64,000 nucleotides of DNA from Rhipicephalus microplus (taxonomy: Eukaryota > Arthropoda > Arachnida > Ixodida > Ixodidae). Position 1 is the first letter of the stretch; each line of letters begins with the position of its first letter. Under the pieces are notes generated by a model that was not told the DNA's origin, did no database searches, and worked only from the letters and a program-made list of their open reading frames with translations. Below, piece by piece: positions 1 through 8,778 of the stretch. The DNA lies in assembly GCF_043290135.1 (NCBI RefSeq), contig NC_134701.1:4025001-4089000 (forward strand), read 5' to 3'. The position numbers and the translations under genes are program-made.

Positions 1-1220
1 GAGATAGTGTTGTTTTATTGCATGTACGAAACTGCAATAGGTGAAATGTTGTGAAAGTACACAAAACGGCTTGAACAAGCCAGATACTGCGTGTTGTACC
101 GTTACAAGTGCGAAAATGCTATAATGTGATATTCTCGTTAAAGCACATGCAAGCATCGTGAAACCTTAAAGAACGATGTCATTTAGCGAGATACAGCGTT
201 CTGTACTGCAATAAGTTGGTGAAAAACTGTGAGGTTATGCAAATATCGTAATTGTGAACGAAACAGTGTAATAGAGCGTTTTTCAATACAAGTACAAATG
301 TTAGGTTAGGTTAAGATATGAACCGTCGTAAAACCGCATTAAACAATGTCACTTATTGAGATGCAGTGTTTTTCACCATTACAAGTCGGGAACTGCGATA
401 TCTAATGTGAAAGCGCTTGCAAACGTCGTTAGGTTAGGTTAGGTTAGGTTAGGTTACGTTAGGTTAGGTTTGGTTAGGTTAGGTTAGGTTAGGTTATGTT
501 AGGTTAGGTTGGGTTAGGTTAGGTTAGGTTACGTTAAGTTAAGGTATGAACCGTCGTAAAACCGCAATAAACAATGTCACTTAGTGAGATGCAGTGTTTT
601 TCACCTTTACAACTTGGGAACTGCGATATCTAATGTGAAAGCGCTTGAAACCGTCGTAATGTTGTAGAAAGCAATGTAAAGTAGCGAGTAAAACGTTTTC
701 TAACGATAGAAGTGCGAAGGTTATGTTAGGTTGAGTTATGTTAGTTTAAGCTAGGTAGCGTCGTGAAACTACCAAAAACGACGTCATCTAACGAGATAGT
801 GTTGTTTTATAGCGAGTATTAAACTGCGATAGGTGAAATGTTGTGAAAGCACACAAAACGGCATGAACAAGCCAAATACTGCGTGTTCTACCGTTACAAG
901 TGCGAAACTGCTATATTGTGATATTCTCGTTAAAGCGCATGCAAGCATCGTGAAACCTTAAAGAACAATGTCATTTAGCGAGATACAGCGTTCTGTACTG
1001 CAATAAGTTGGTGAAAAACTGTGAGGTTATGCAAATATCGTAATATTGAACAAAACAGTGTAATAGAGCGTTTTTAGATACAAGTGCGAATGTTAGGTTA
1101 GGTTAAGATATGAACCGTCGTAAAACCGCATTAAACAATGTCAATTACTGAGATGCAGTGTTGTTCACCATTAAAAGTGGGGAACTGCGATATTTAATGT
1201 GAAAGCGCTTGCAACCGTCG

Positions 1221-1952
1221 TTAGGTTAGGTTAGGTTAGGTTAGGTTAGGTTTGGTTAGGTTAGGTTAGGTTAGGTTAGGTTAGATTAGGTTAGGTTGGG
1301 TTGAGTTGGGTTAGGTTAGGTTAGGTTAGGTTAGGTTGGGTTAGGTTAGGTTAGGTTAGGTTACGTTAGGTTAGGTTAGGTTACGTTAGGTTAGGTTAGG
1401 TTAGGTTACGTTAGGTTAGGTTAGGTAAGGATAATTTGGTTAGGTTAGGTAAGGTTAGGTTAGGTTGTGTTGGGTGTTGTTGGGTTGGGTTGGGTTGGGT
1501 TAGGTTGGGTTAGGTTAGGTTAGGTTACGTTAGGTTAGGTTAGGTTAGGTTAGGTTACGTTAGGGTATGTTAGGTTAGGTTAGGTTACGTTAGGTTAGGT
1601 TAGGTCAGGTAAGGTTAGGTTACGTTAGAATAGGTTAGGTTAGGTTAGGTTACGTTAGGTTAGGTTAAGTTAGGTTAGGTTAGGTTTGGTTAGGTTAGGT
1701 TAGGTTAGCTTAGGTTAGCTTAGGTTGGGTTGGGTTGGGTTAGGTTGGGTTAGGTTAGGTTAGGTTAGGTTAGGTTGGGTTAGGTTAGTTTAGGTTAGGT
1801 TAGGTTAGGTTAGGTTGGGTTGGGTTGGGTTAGGTTAGGTTAGGTTAGGTAAGGTTAGGTTAGGTTAGGTCAGGTTAGGTTAGGTTTGGTTAGGTTAGGT
1901 TAGGTTATGTTAGGTTAGGTTGGGTTAGGTTAGGTTAGGTTAGGTTAGGTTA
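1221..1952 (+). repeat. Long TTAGG array 1
   Basis: About 0.73 kb of TTAGG with frequent variants (TTGGG, TTACG, TTTGG, TTATG, TTAGC, TAAGG, TCAGG). It contains the signature AAGGATAATTTGG and a TGTTGGGTGTTGTTGGG cluster that recur in the other long arrays. The fixed order of variants points to copying as a block rather than fresh telomerase addition. Confidence 0.93.
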
Positions 1953-2511
1953 AGATATGAACCGCGCTAAAACCGCACTAAACAATGTCACTTAGTGAGA
2001 TGCAGTGTTTTTCACCTTTACAAGTTGGGAACTGCGATATCTAATGTGAAAGCGCTTGAAACCGTCGTAATGTTGTAGAAAGCAATGTAAAGTAGCGAGT
2101 AAAACGTTTTCTAACGATAGAAGTGCGAAGGTTATGTTAGGTTGAGTTATGTTAGTTTAAGCTAGGTAGCGTCGTGAAACCACCAAAAACGACGTCATCT
2201 AACGAGATAGTGTTGTTTTATTGCGAGTACGAAACTGCGATAGGTAAAATGTTGTGAAAGCACACAAAACGGCATGAACAAGCCAAATACTGCGTGTTGT
2301 AACGTTACAAGTGCGAAACTGCTATGTTGTGACATTCTCGGTAAAGCGCATGCAAGTATCGTGAAACCTTAAAGAACGATGTCATTTAGCGAGATACAGC
2401 GTTCTGTACTGTAATAAGTTGGTGAGAAACTGTGAGGTCAAGCAAATATCGTAATTGTGAACGAAACAGTGTAATATAGCGTCTTTAGATACAAGTGCGA
2501 ATGTTAGGTTA

Positions 2512-2527
2512 GGTTGACATATCAACC
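2512..2527 (+). other. Variant A-segment start forming an inverted repeat
   Basis: GGTTGA-CATA-TCAACC has perfect 6-bp arms and a 4-nt loop. It replaces the usual GGTTAAGATATGAACC at the start of this A copy. The same variant occurs in many other monomers (for example near 14122, 18792 and 22631). This is the position at which both retrotransposons inserted in non-variant copies. Confidence 0.8.
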
Positions 2528-3069
2528 GTCGTAAAACCGCATTAAACAATGTCACTTAGTGAGATGTAGTGTTTTTCAACATTACAATTCGGGAACTACG
2601 ATATCTAAAGTGAAAGCGCATGAAACCGTCGTAATCTTGTAGAAAACATTGTAAAGTTGCGAGTAAAACGTTTTCTAACGATAGAAGTGCGAAGGTTAGG
2701 TTAGGTTAGGTTAGTTTAAGCTAGGTAGCGTCGTGAAACTACCAAAAACGACGTCATCTAACGAGATAGTGTTGTTTTATAGCGAGTATTAAACTGCGAT
2801 AGGTGAAATGTTGTGAAAGCACACAAAACGGCATGAACAAGCCAAATACTGCGTGTTCTACCGTTACAAGTGCGAAACTGCTATATTGTGATATTCTCGT
2901 TAAAGCGCATGCAAGCATCGTGAAACCTTAAAGAACAATGTCATTTAGCGAGATACAGCGTTCTGTACGTTGGTGAAAAACTGTGAGGTTATGCAAATAT
3001 CATAATTGTGAACAAAACAGTGTAATAGAGCGTTTTTAGATACAAGTGCGAATGTTAGGTTAGGTTAAG

Positions 3070-3073
3070 ATAT
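3070..3073. repeat. Target-site duplication, left copy, element 1
   Basis: ATAT directly left of the TGTCACG terminus, matching ATAT at 8666-8669. Removing the element and one copy restores the satellite sequence AAGATATGAACC seen in intact monomers. A 4-bp duplication is typical of Ty3/gypsy integrases. Confidence 0.93.
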
Positions 3074-3243
3074 TGTCACGATGAGTCACAAGTACTGGGG
3101 GATTTATTAAACCACCAGGTAGCTATCACTAGGACGATGCGTCAGTCGTGGCTGGCTCTCAAGCAGAGAAGAAGCACGCGATCTTCTTTTTTTCTCCAGA
3201 TTGAGAGCCGCTCTTGCTGTCAACCCACTACGTGCTGGTGGCA
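3074..3243 (-). repeat. 3' LTR of element 1
   Basis: 170 bp, identical to 8496-8665. On the + strand it begins TGTCACG and ends GGTGGCA, so it has the canonical TG...CA ends. In element sense it contains an AATAAA polyadenylation signal (+ strand TTTATT at 3103-3108). No clear TATA box was seen. Confidence 0.95.
3103..3108 (-). terminator. AATAAA polyadenylation signal in the 3' LTR
   Basis: The - strand reads AATAAA within the 3' LTR. This is the usual place for the transcript end of an LTR element. The same signal in the 5' LTR lies at 8525-8530. Function is inferred from position. Confidence 0.6.
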
Positions 3244-3257
3244 TTATCCCCCCTTCC
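3244..3257 (-). other. Polypurine tract of element 1
   Basis: The - strand reads GGAAGGGGGGATAA directly before the 3' LTR. This is the expected site and composition of the primer for plus-strand DNA synthesis. The final ATAA between the G run and the LTR is slightly unusual. Confidence 0.8.
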
Positions 3258-3471
3258 GAAAAGAAAAAAAAAACAAGTACCAAAAAGAGGAAAGGAAAGT
3301 ACATAGCAGCACCGCGATGCTACGACATAGGCACGTGAAAAAAAATTGAAAATTCGGATAAAGTGAAAGTAAAAATTGAAGAGCGTGCCAATATAGGAAA
3401 CGTCAATGAACGAGAAATTAAGTTCACAAAATAAACAAAAACACAAAGAACGCTGTACGGTAAAGGAAAAG
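3258..3471 (-). other. 3' untranslated region of element 1
   Basis: About 214 bp between the pol stop and the polypurine tract. It is A-rich on the + strand, so T/U-rich in the transcript, and includes a run of ten A at about 3266. No env-like frame fits here. Short open frames on either strand look like by-products of composition. Confidence 0.7.
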
Positions 3472-6400
3472 TTACGAACAACGCGCAATAAATGGTTTCA
3501 TGCGCAACACATGAACGACGTCCGGCCTCAGCCGTGTCCTGCTCCGTGCATGGGGTGTTGAGTCCGGAACCACTTCGTAGTTCACGTCACTGACGCGGCG
3601 TAACACTTTATATGGGCCAAAGTACCGGCTCAGCAACTTTTCACTAAGGCCACGGCGGCGGACGGGCGTCCACACCCAAACTTGATCTCCGGGGCTGTAT
3701 AACACTTCTCTGTGGCGGGTATTATAGCGTCGTGCGTCTGCCTGCTGTTGCTGGCCGATGTGAAGTCGCGCGAGTTGCCGGGCTTCCTCAGCACGCTCTG
3801 CGAATTCTTTGGCGTCTGTTGCAAACTCGTCTTCGTCCTGACACGGTAGCATTGAGTCTAGCATGGTCTGCACTTCGCGGCCGTAGAGAAGCCGAAATGG
3901 CGTGAATCGCGTGGTCTCTTGCACGGCGGTATTATACGCGAAGGTCACGTAAGGTAAGATCCGGTCCCATGTTTTGTGTTGTACGTCGATGTACATTGAG
4001 ATCATGTCTGCGAGGGTCTTATTCAGTCGTTCGGTAAGTCCGTTGGTTTGCGGGTGGTACGCAGTTGTCCTTCGGTGTCTGGTGTTGCTCAGTTTGAAAA
4101 CTTCGTCCGTAAGCTGCGCCGTGAATGCCGTCCCTCTGTCCGTTATTATACTGGAAGGAGCACCGTGTCGTAACACGATGTGGCGCATGAAAAATTGTGC
4201 TACCTCAGAAGCCGTGGCTCGTGGGATCGCCTGGGTTTCAGCGTAGCGTGTCAAATAGTCGGTCGCGACGATCACCCATTTGTTGCTGTCCACAGACATA
4301 GGAAATGGCCCGAGAATGTCCATGCCGACTTGGTCGAACGGCGTGCAGGGTGCTTCAATGGGCTGAAGCAAACCAGCTGGCTTAACAGATGGTTGCTTTC
4401 GGCGCTGACATTCCCGACAGCTCTTGACGTACTTCTTTACGCTTGCTGAAAGTCCTGGCCAATAGTACCTCTCGCTCACTCTGGCAAGTGTCCTTGAGTA
4501 GCCCAGATGACCGGATGTGGGTTCGTCATGGCAAGCGAAGAGGACGTCGTCTCGCATGTCTCGAGGAACCACCAGGAGGTAAGCACGGTTGTTCGAACGA
4601 GCGTTCTTCTTGTACAGCACACCGCCTCGCAGGCAGAACGACGTCAACGAGCGGGATAAATGACGTGGTATGATTGCGCCCTGGCCCTCTAAATGATCAA
4701 TGATTGGACGAATCTCTGCATCATCTCGCTGTCGTTTGCTCAAGTCTGATGCACTAACGGCGCCCAGAAAGCCTTCGTCTTCCTCTGCTTCCTGACCGAT
4801 GACATGAAGGGGTGCGCGTGACAGTGTGTCAGCGTCTTCATGCTTACGGCCGGACTTATGGACGATGGTGACATCAAATTCCTGCAGCCGCAAGCTCCAC
4901 CGTGCTAGCCGACCTGAAGGGTCGCGCAGGCTTGCCAACCAACAGAGCGCGTGATGGTCCGTCACTATCTTGAAGGGACGACCATAAAGGTACGGGCGGA
5001 ACTTGGTGATTGCCCACACGACTGCGAGGCACTCTTTCTCCGTAGTGGAATAATTCGCCTCAGCACGGGATAGAGAGCGGCTGGCGTAGGATATCACTCT
5101 TTCGATGTCCTCTTGACGCTGAACGAGCACTGCACCGAGCCCAATGTTACTAGCGTCGGTATGGACCTCCGTGTCAGCATCATCGTCGAAATGAGCGAGA
5201 ACGGGCGCTGATTGCATGCGCTGTCGCAGCTCATCAAAAGCTGCTTGTTGCTCGTTTTCCCAGACAAACGACGTGTCGTCCCTTGTGAGACGAGTCAGAG
5301 GTTCTGCTATCTGTGAAAAGCCATGAATGAATCGGCGATAGTAGGCGCACAAACCAAGGAAGCGCCGGACGGCTTTCTTATCGACAGGCGCTGGTAATTC
5401 GGCAACAGCGGCAAGCTTGTCCGGATCGGGACGGATTCCTTCGGCGCTAACTACATGTCCAAGAAATTTTAGTTCTTTATAGCCGAAGTGGCACTTCTGT
5501 GGCTTTAGTGTGAGGTCCGCCGATCGGATAGCCTCCAGCACGCTGCGCAGGCGCTGAAGGTGCTGCTCGAACGTGGTAGAGAACACCACCACATCATCAA
5601 GGTAGACAAGACAAGTCTGCCACTTGAGCCCTGTGAGGACAGTGTCCATCATTCGCTGGAAAGTTGCCGGTGCTGAACACAAGCCAAAAGGGAGCACTTG
5701 AAATTGGTATAGGCCGTCTGGAGTCACAAAGGCTGTTTTCTCACGGTCTCGCTGATCTACCTCGATTTGCCAATACCCGCTTTTGAGATCGAGAGAAGTG
5801 AAATAATGGGCACGACGAAGTCTATCCAGCGAATCGTCGATACGTGGTAGCGGATACACATCCTTTTTCGTCACGTTGTTAAGCTTCCGGTAGTCGACGC
5901 AGAAGCGTAGCGACCCGTCCTTCTTTTTGACAAGTACGACTGGAGATGACCATGGGCTGTTAGATGGTTCAATAACGCCATCGTCAAGCATCTCGGTGAC
6001 TTGCGTACGTATCGCTTCACGTTCTTTGGCTGACACGCGGTAGGGGTTCTGGTGTATCGGACGTGCGTCCTCGTACGTTATGATCCTGTGTTGAGTGATG
6101 GACGTCTGGCGGATCTTTGAGCAAGTTGCGAAGCAAGACCTGAACTCGAACAAGAGCGCTCGTAGCGCAGTCTGGTTAACGGTGGACAGATGAGGATTGA
6201 TGTCAATATTACTCAGTGACGTGTCTGCGGTATCCACTATTTCCGACGTGAGACAGTTGGTGACGTTTGCTACTTCGTGGGCAAACGCTATCGAAGTGCC
6301 ACGGAAAAGATGTCGATGCTCGTTGCTGAAGTTGGTTACGAGCAATTCAGATCGGCCATCATGAAGGTGTATTACACTTCTAGCTACACAAATGCCTTGC

Positions 6401-7026
6401 TGCAGGAGGTGTTCTAAATTTGTCTCAGCCACCACATCGCCATCGCCCAAACCACAGCATGTTACGTCGACTAGAACACTTGTTCGTGGAGGAAGCGTCA
6501 CACTCTGTTCAGAAATACATAGTACGTCGACACGCCTTCCACCATCCTGCACGTTGATTGCTCGCTGGGCTGAGAACGTGACGCGGCGCTCTTGCAGATC
6601 AATGATAGCTCCATTTTCTTGTAGAAAGTCAACCCGCAGAATGACGTCACGGGAACATTCGCGTAGAACAAGGCAGCTTGCTACGAATGTGTACCCTTGA
6701 ATTTGTACTCTAGTTGTGCAGGCACCCAGTGGAGTTACGACGTGGCCACCAGCTGTCCGAATCTGCGAGTTATGCCACGGCGTGATGACTTTCTTCAGCT
6801 GCGTTGTCAGTTTCCCGCTCAGTATGGAATAGTCTGCGCCGGTGTCCACTAACGCATTAACTGCACAACCATCAATTGTCACTGCTATGTCGAGTGAAAG
6901 TCGGCCATCCTTTGCAGCAGTATGTGATGTCGGACCGGTTTCTGTACAGTTCTGCGTCAATGGGAGGTCTTCAGCGCTTCGACGTTCAGCGACCCCGCCC
7001 CCAGAGGTCGCTTGGTCTAGTTTTCC
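3472..7026 (-). CDS. Pol polyprotein of element 1 (protease-RT-RNase H-integrase), -1 frame from gag
   Basis: Counting from the GGA codon at 7026, the product is 1184 residues. Aspartic protease motif DTGA lies at 61-64. Reverse transcriptase follows, with FCVDYR at 375-380, LPFG at 445-448 and catalytic YLDD at 475-478. RNase H has HTDAS at 622-626 and the later acidic residues D690 and D733. Integrase has an HHCC zinc site (H833, H840, C870, C873), a D903-D963-E999 triad with D,D35E spacing, and a GPY module at 1137-1139. The frame is open upstream to 7233, but that part overlaps gag; I start pol at the slip site because both elements share it. Neither a premature stop nor a lost catalytic residue was seen. 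As in related elements, the product should be cleaved by its own protease and act on element RNA and cDNA. Confidence 0.95.
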   Translation of the reverse strand, partial: GKLDQATSGGGVAERRSAEDLPLTQNCTETGPTSHTAAKDGRLSLDIAVTIDGCAVNALVDTGADYSILSGKLTTQLKKVITPWHNSQIRTAGGHVVTPLGACTTRVQIQGYTFVASCLVLRECSRDVILRVDFLQENGAIIDLQERRVTFSAQRAINVQDGGRRVDVLCISEQSVTLPPRTSVLVDVTCCGLGDGDVVAETNLEHLLQQGICVARSVIHLHDGRSELLVTNFSNEHRHLFRGTSIAFAHEVANVTNCLTSEIVDTADTSLSNIDINPHLSTVNQTALRALLFEFRSCFATCSKIRQTSITQHRIITYEDARPIHQNPYRVSAKEREAIRTQVTEMLDDGVIEPSNSPWSSPVVLVKKKDGSLRFCVDYRKLNNVTKKDVYPLPRIDDSLDRLRRAHYFTSLDLKSGYWQIEVDQRDREKTAFVTPDGLYQFQVLPFGLCSAPATFQRMMDTVLTGLKWQTCLVYLDDVVVFSTTFEQHLQRLRSVLEAIRSADLTLKPQKCHFGYKELKFLGHVVSAEGIRPDPDKLAAVAELPAPVDKKAVRRFLGLCAYYRRFIHGFSQIAEPLTRLTRDDTSFVWENEQQAAFDELRQRMQSAPVLAHFDDDADTEVHTDASNIGLGAVLVQRQEDIERVISYASRSLSRAEANYSTTEKECLAVVWAITKFRPYLYGRPFKIVTDHHALCWLASLRDPSGRLARWSLRLQEFDVTIVHKSGRKHEDADTLSRAPLHVIGQEAEEDEGFLGAVSASDLSKRQRDDAEIRPIIDHLEGQGAIIPRHLSRSLTSFCLRGGVLYKKNARSNNRAYLLVVPRDMRDDVLFACHDEPTSGHLGYSRTLARVSERYYWPGLSASVKKYVKSCRECQRRKQPSVKPAGLLQPIEAPCTPFDQVGMDILGPFPMSVDSNKWVIVATDYLTRYAETQAIPRATASEVAQFFMRHIVLRHGAPSSIITDRGTAFTAQLTDEVFKLSNTRHRRTTAYHPQTNGLTERLNKTLADMISMYIDVQHKTWDRILPYVTFAYNTAVQETTRFTPFRLLYGREVQTMLDSMLPCQDEDEFATDAKEFAERAEEARQLARLHIGQQQQADARRYNTRHREVLYSPGDQVWVWTPVRRRGLSEKLLSRYFGPYKVLRRVSDVNYEVVPDSTPHARSRTRLRPDVVHVLRMKPFIARCS
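6988..7026 (-). promoter_or_regulatory. Predicted -1 ribosomal frameshift signal, element 1
   Basis: In the transcript the heptamer GGAAAAC (7026-7020) is read G GAA AAC in the gag frame and is followed at once by the gag stop UAG. After a 7-nt spacer (7019-7013), AGCGACCUC (7012-7004) can pair with GGGGUCGCU (6996-6988). That gives a 9-bp stem with one G-U pair around a 7-nt loop. Slippage by -1 places ribosomes in the pol frame. The heptamer starts GGA rather than three identical bases, an exception also known for the MMTV pro-pol site GGAUUUA. Position, spacing and conservation in element 2 support the call; slippage itself is not shown. Confidence 0.75.
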
Positions 7027-8465
7027 CGACGGGGGCTGGGAGACCGTGTGGTAGAATACCGCTGGGGCGTTGATGAAAATCGCCTCGGTGATGGCGAGCG
7101 CGACTGGCGCCCGGCAGATGGTGGTGCATGCTGCTGGGAGAGGTAGTTTTCGATGTCGCGCGGTCTCTGGCCGTAACGGGGTGGCGGTGAGTACGCAGAG
7201 AAGCCGCGAAGCCCAAGACGGCGATATGGGCACTGTCGGTACAAGTGATCAGCTTCTCCACAGTGAAAGCACAGAGGCCGGCGATCAGGTGTGCGCCAAA
7301 CATCAGACTTTCGAGGAGACGTGCGCCGATCGTCGATGTACTGAATTGGTTGCACTGAACGATGGGCGACAGAAGCACCAGGGACAAAGGCCAACGGTGG
7401 TGGCGTGTACGTGCCTTCGTAGTACGGTATGTGCTGCGCTGACTGTAGTGAAACAGCAGGAACAGGATGGACTAATAATGGCGGCGATGCAGCAGGGCGT
7501 TTCAAAGCTTCCGCGTAGGTTGTCTCACGGCGGTATTCAGCAGGAGCTGGCACAGCTGTATCATGAGGCAAGGTGTCCCGGAGGGCCTGGTGCAGCTCAT
7601 CCTTGATCACAGTTGCAATAGAGTTTACTGTAGGATGAGGTGTTACACCAGCCTTTTGTAACTCTTCACGTATTATACCACGGATGAGTTCACGTAGACA
7701 GTCGTTGTTGGTTCTAGTGGCGGTGAAAATGTCGGCAGTAGACATGCCATTGACTTGCCTGTTGTATTGGTTGGATCGCTGATGCAGCATTTTTTCCATT
7801 GTCACGGCCTCGGACAAGAACTCCGCGACCGTCTTCGGAGGGCTGCGCACGAGGCCGGCAAAAAGCTGGTCCTTGACACCGCGCATCAACTGACGCAACT
7901 TCTTGTCCTCCGTCATTCTTGAATCAGCCCGTCGGAAGAGGCGCGTCATGTCTTCGACGAACGTGGTCACAGTTTCGTTTGGCAGCTGGACGCGGGCCAG
8001 AATAGCTCGTTCAGCTCGTTCTTGGCGATCAGCACTGGCATAGGTCTGCAGAAGTCTACGACAGAATTCGGGCCACGTCGTCAGCTGTTCCTCTCGGTTT
8101 TGATACCATGTACGTGCCCCGTCTTCGAGATAGAAGTAGACACGACCCAGTTTCGCCGCGTCGTCCCACTGATTCAAGGTGGCTACGCGCTCGAAATCCG
8201 CCAACCAGTCCTCAACGTCCTCGTGCTCCGAGCCATGGAACGTCGCCGGTGCGCGTGGGCTTTCTAACGTGTAGCGGTTCGACGTCGTGCTTCCCGTGCC
8301 GGTTGCCGATGTTTGCACCGAAGCGCTGGTCATGTTTGTCGACGTGGTGGGAGCAGTATCGTCGGCTTCCGGAGGCAATCCCCTGATTCGGCGGCTGGTC
8401 CGATGCACGGGAGTATTCACTGGCACTGGACTCGTATCGCGGCTTCCTGGGGGGGTCTGCAGCAT
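7017..8465 (-). CDS. Gag polyprotein of element 1
   Basis: 482 residues. A Retrotrans_gag/capsid-like helical region lies at about 80-230 (DVEDWLADFE near 83, DGARTWYQN at about 115-123). A CCHC zinc knuckle of form CX2CX4HX4C is at C399, C402, H407 and C412, and should bind RNA. The C-terminus has two RSPSPR motifs (456-461, 474-479), resembling short serine-arginine segments. The start at 8465 (Met-Leu-Gln-Thr-Pro) was chosen because element 2 begins the same way (Met-Gln-Gln-Thr-Pro). The open frame continues upstream through the primer-binding site to a GTG in the LTR, which is not a credible start. Gag should form the particle that packages element RNA and is expected in excess over Gag-Pol because pol needs a frameshift. 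Confidence 0.94.
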   Translation of the reverse strand: MLQTPPGSRDTSPVPVNTPVHRTSRRIRGLPPEADDTAPTTSTNMTSASVQTSATGTGSTTSNRYTLESPRAPATFHGSEHEDVEDWLADFERVATLNQWDDAAKLGRVYFYLEDGARTWYQNREEQLTTWPEFCRRLLQTYASADRQERAERAILARVQLPNETVTTFVEDMTRLFRRADSRMTEDKKLRQLMRGVKDQLFAGLVRSPPKTVAEFLSEAVTMEKMLHQRSNQYNRQVNGMSTADIFTATRTNNDCLRELIRGIIREELQKAGVTPHPTVNSIATVIKDELHQALRDTLPHDTAVPAPAEYRRETTYAEALKRPAASPPLLVHPVPAVSLQSAQHIPYYEGTYTPPPLAFVPGASVAHRSVQPIQYIDDRRTSPRKSDVWRTPDRRPLCFHCGEADHLYRQCPYRRLGLRGFSAYSPPPRYGQRPRDIENYLSQQHAPPSAGRQSRSPSPRRFSSTPQRYSTTRSPSPRREN

Positions 8466-8474
8466 CCGTGAGAC

Positions 8475-8492
8475 TACCCAGCACTTCCACCA
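8475..8492 (-). other. Putative primer-binding site, element 1
   Basis: The - strand reads TGGTGGAAGTGCTGGGTA, starting 3 nt inside the 5' LTR edge. The initial TGG would pair with a tRNA CCA end. The implied tRNA would have A as discriminator base; I could not name the tRNA. Element 2 has 16 of 18 identical bases at the matching place, which supports the function. Confidence 0.65.
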
Positions 8493-8495
8493 GTT

Positions 8496-8665
8496 TGTCA
8501 CGATGAGTCACAAGTACTGGGGGATTTATTAAACCACCAGGTAGCTATCACTAGGACGATGCGTCAGTCGTGGCTGGCTCTCAAGCAGAGAAGAAGCACG
8601 CGATCTTCTTTTTTTCTCCAGATTGAGAGCCGCTCTTGCTGTCAACCCACTACGTGCTGGTGGCA
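8496..8665 (-). repeat. 5' LTR of element 1
   Basis: 170 bp, identical to the copy at 3074-3243. In element sense it starts TGCCACC and ends CGTGACA. It should carry the promoter, though no TATA box or clear initiator is visible. AATAAA is at 8525-8530 on the - strand. Confidence 0.95.
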
Positions 8666-8669
8666 ATAT
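8666..8669. repeat. Target-site duplication, right copy, element 1
   Basis: ATAT directly after the LTR end GGCA, followed by GAACCGTCG of the interrupted A segment. It matches 3070-3073. Confidence 0.93.
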
Positions 8670-8778
8670 GAACCGTCGTAAAACCGCATTAAACAATGTC
8701 AATTACTGAGATGCAGTGTTTTTCACCATTAAAAGTGGGGAACTGCGATATTTAATGTGAAAGCGCTTGCAACCGTCG

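Larger units (their letters stand above)
1..3069 (+). repeat. Telomere-associated composite satellite, left block
   Basis: Tandem satellite with no gene. It alternates a 116-bp A segment (starts AAGATATGAACC, ends near CGTCG) and a 443-bp B segment (starts near TAATGTTGTAG, ends in two TTAGG units). TTAGG arrays separate some A segments: a short one at 429-544 and a long one at 1221-1952. The last B copy has an 8-bp deletion near 2967, where TGCAATAA is missing compared with neighbouring copies. The block ends exactly where the first retrotransposon interrupts an A segment. Repeat identity is read directly from the sequence; the subtelomeric location is inferred. Confidence 0.93.
3074..8665 (-). 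mobile_element. Complete Ty3/gypsy LTR retrotransposon, element 1 (5592 bp)
   Basis: In element orientation (right to left) the order is 5' LTR 8496-8665, primer-binding site 8475-8492, gag 8465-7017, pol in the -1 frame to 3472, a short 3' untranslated stretch, polypurine tract, and 3' LTR 3074-3243. Pol domain order PR-RT-RH-IN is diagnostic of Ty3/gypsy (Metaviridae). There is no env ORF and no recognisable chromodomain. The two LTRs are identical base for base and both ORFs are open, so the insertion looks recent and possibly autonomous. It interrupts an A segment of the satellite and is flanked by ATAT. Clade assignment within Ty3/gypsy was not attempted. Confidence 0.96.

Noticed and set aside
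429..544. TTAGG arrays as the direct target of the retrotransposons
   Set aside because: Neither insertion is inside a TTAGG unit. Both lie two bases past it, in the A segment.
1221..1952. True chromosome terminus
   Set aside because: Arrays are degenerate, bounded on both sides by complex satellite and share fixed variants, so they are internal copies.
3228..3488. Possible small third ORF (env or accessory) after pol in element 1
   Set aside because: It is low-complexity, overlaps the polypurine tract and LTR, and has no counterpart in element 2.
3472..3640. Integrase C-terminal chromodomain as the targeting module
   Set aside because: After the GPY module only about 45 residues remain, with no chromodomain-like aromatic pattern, in either element.
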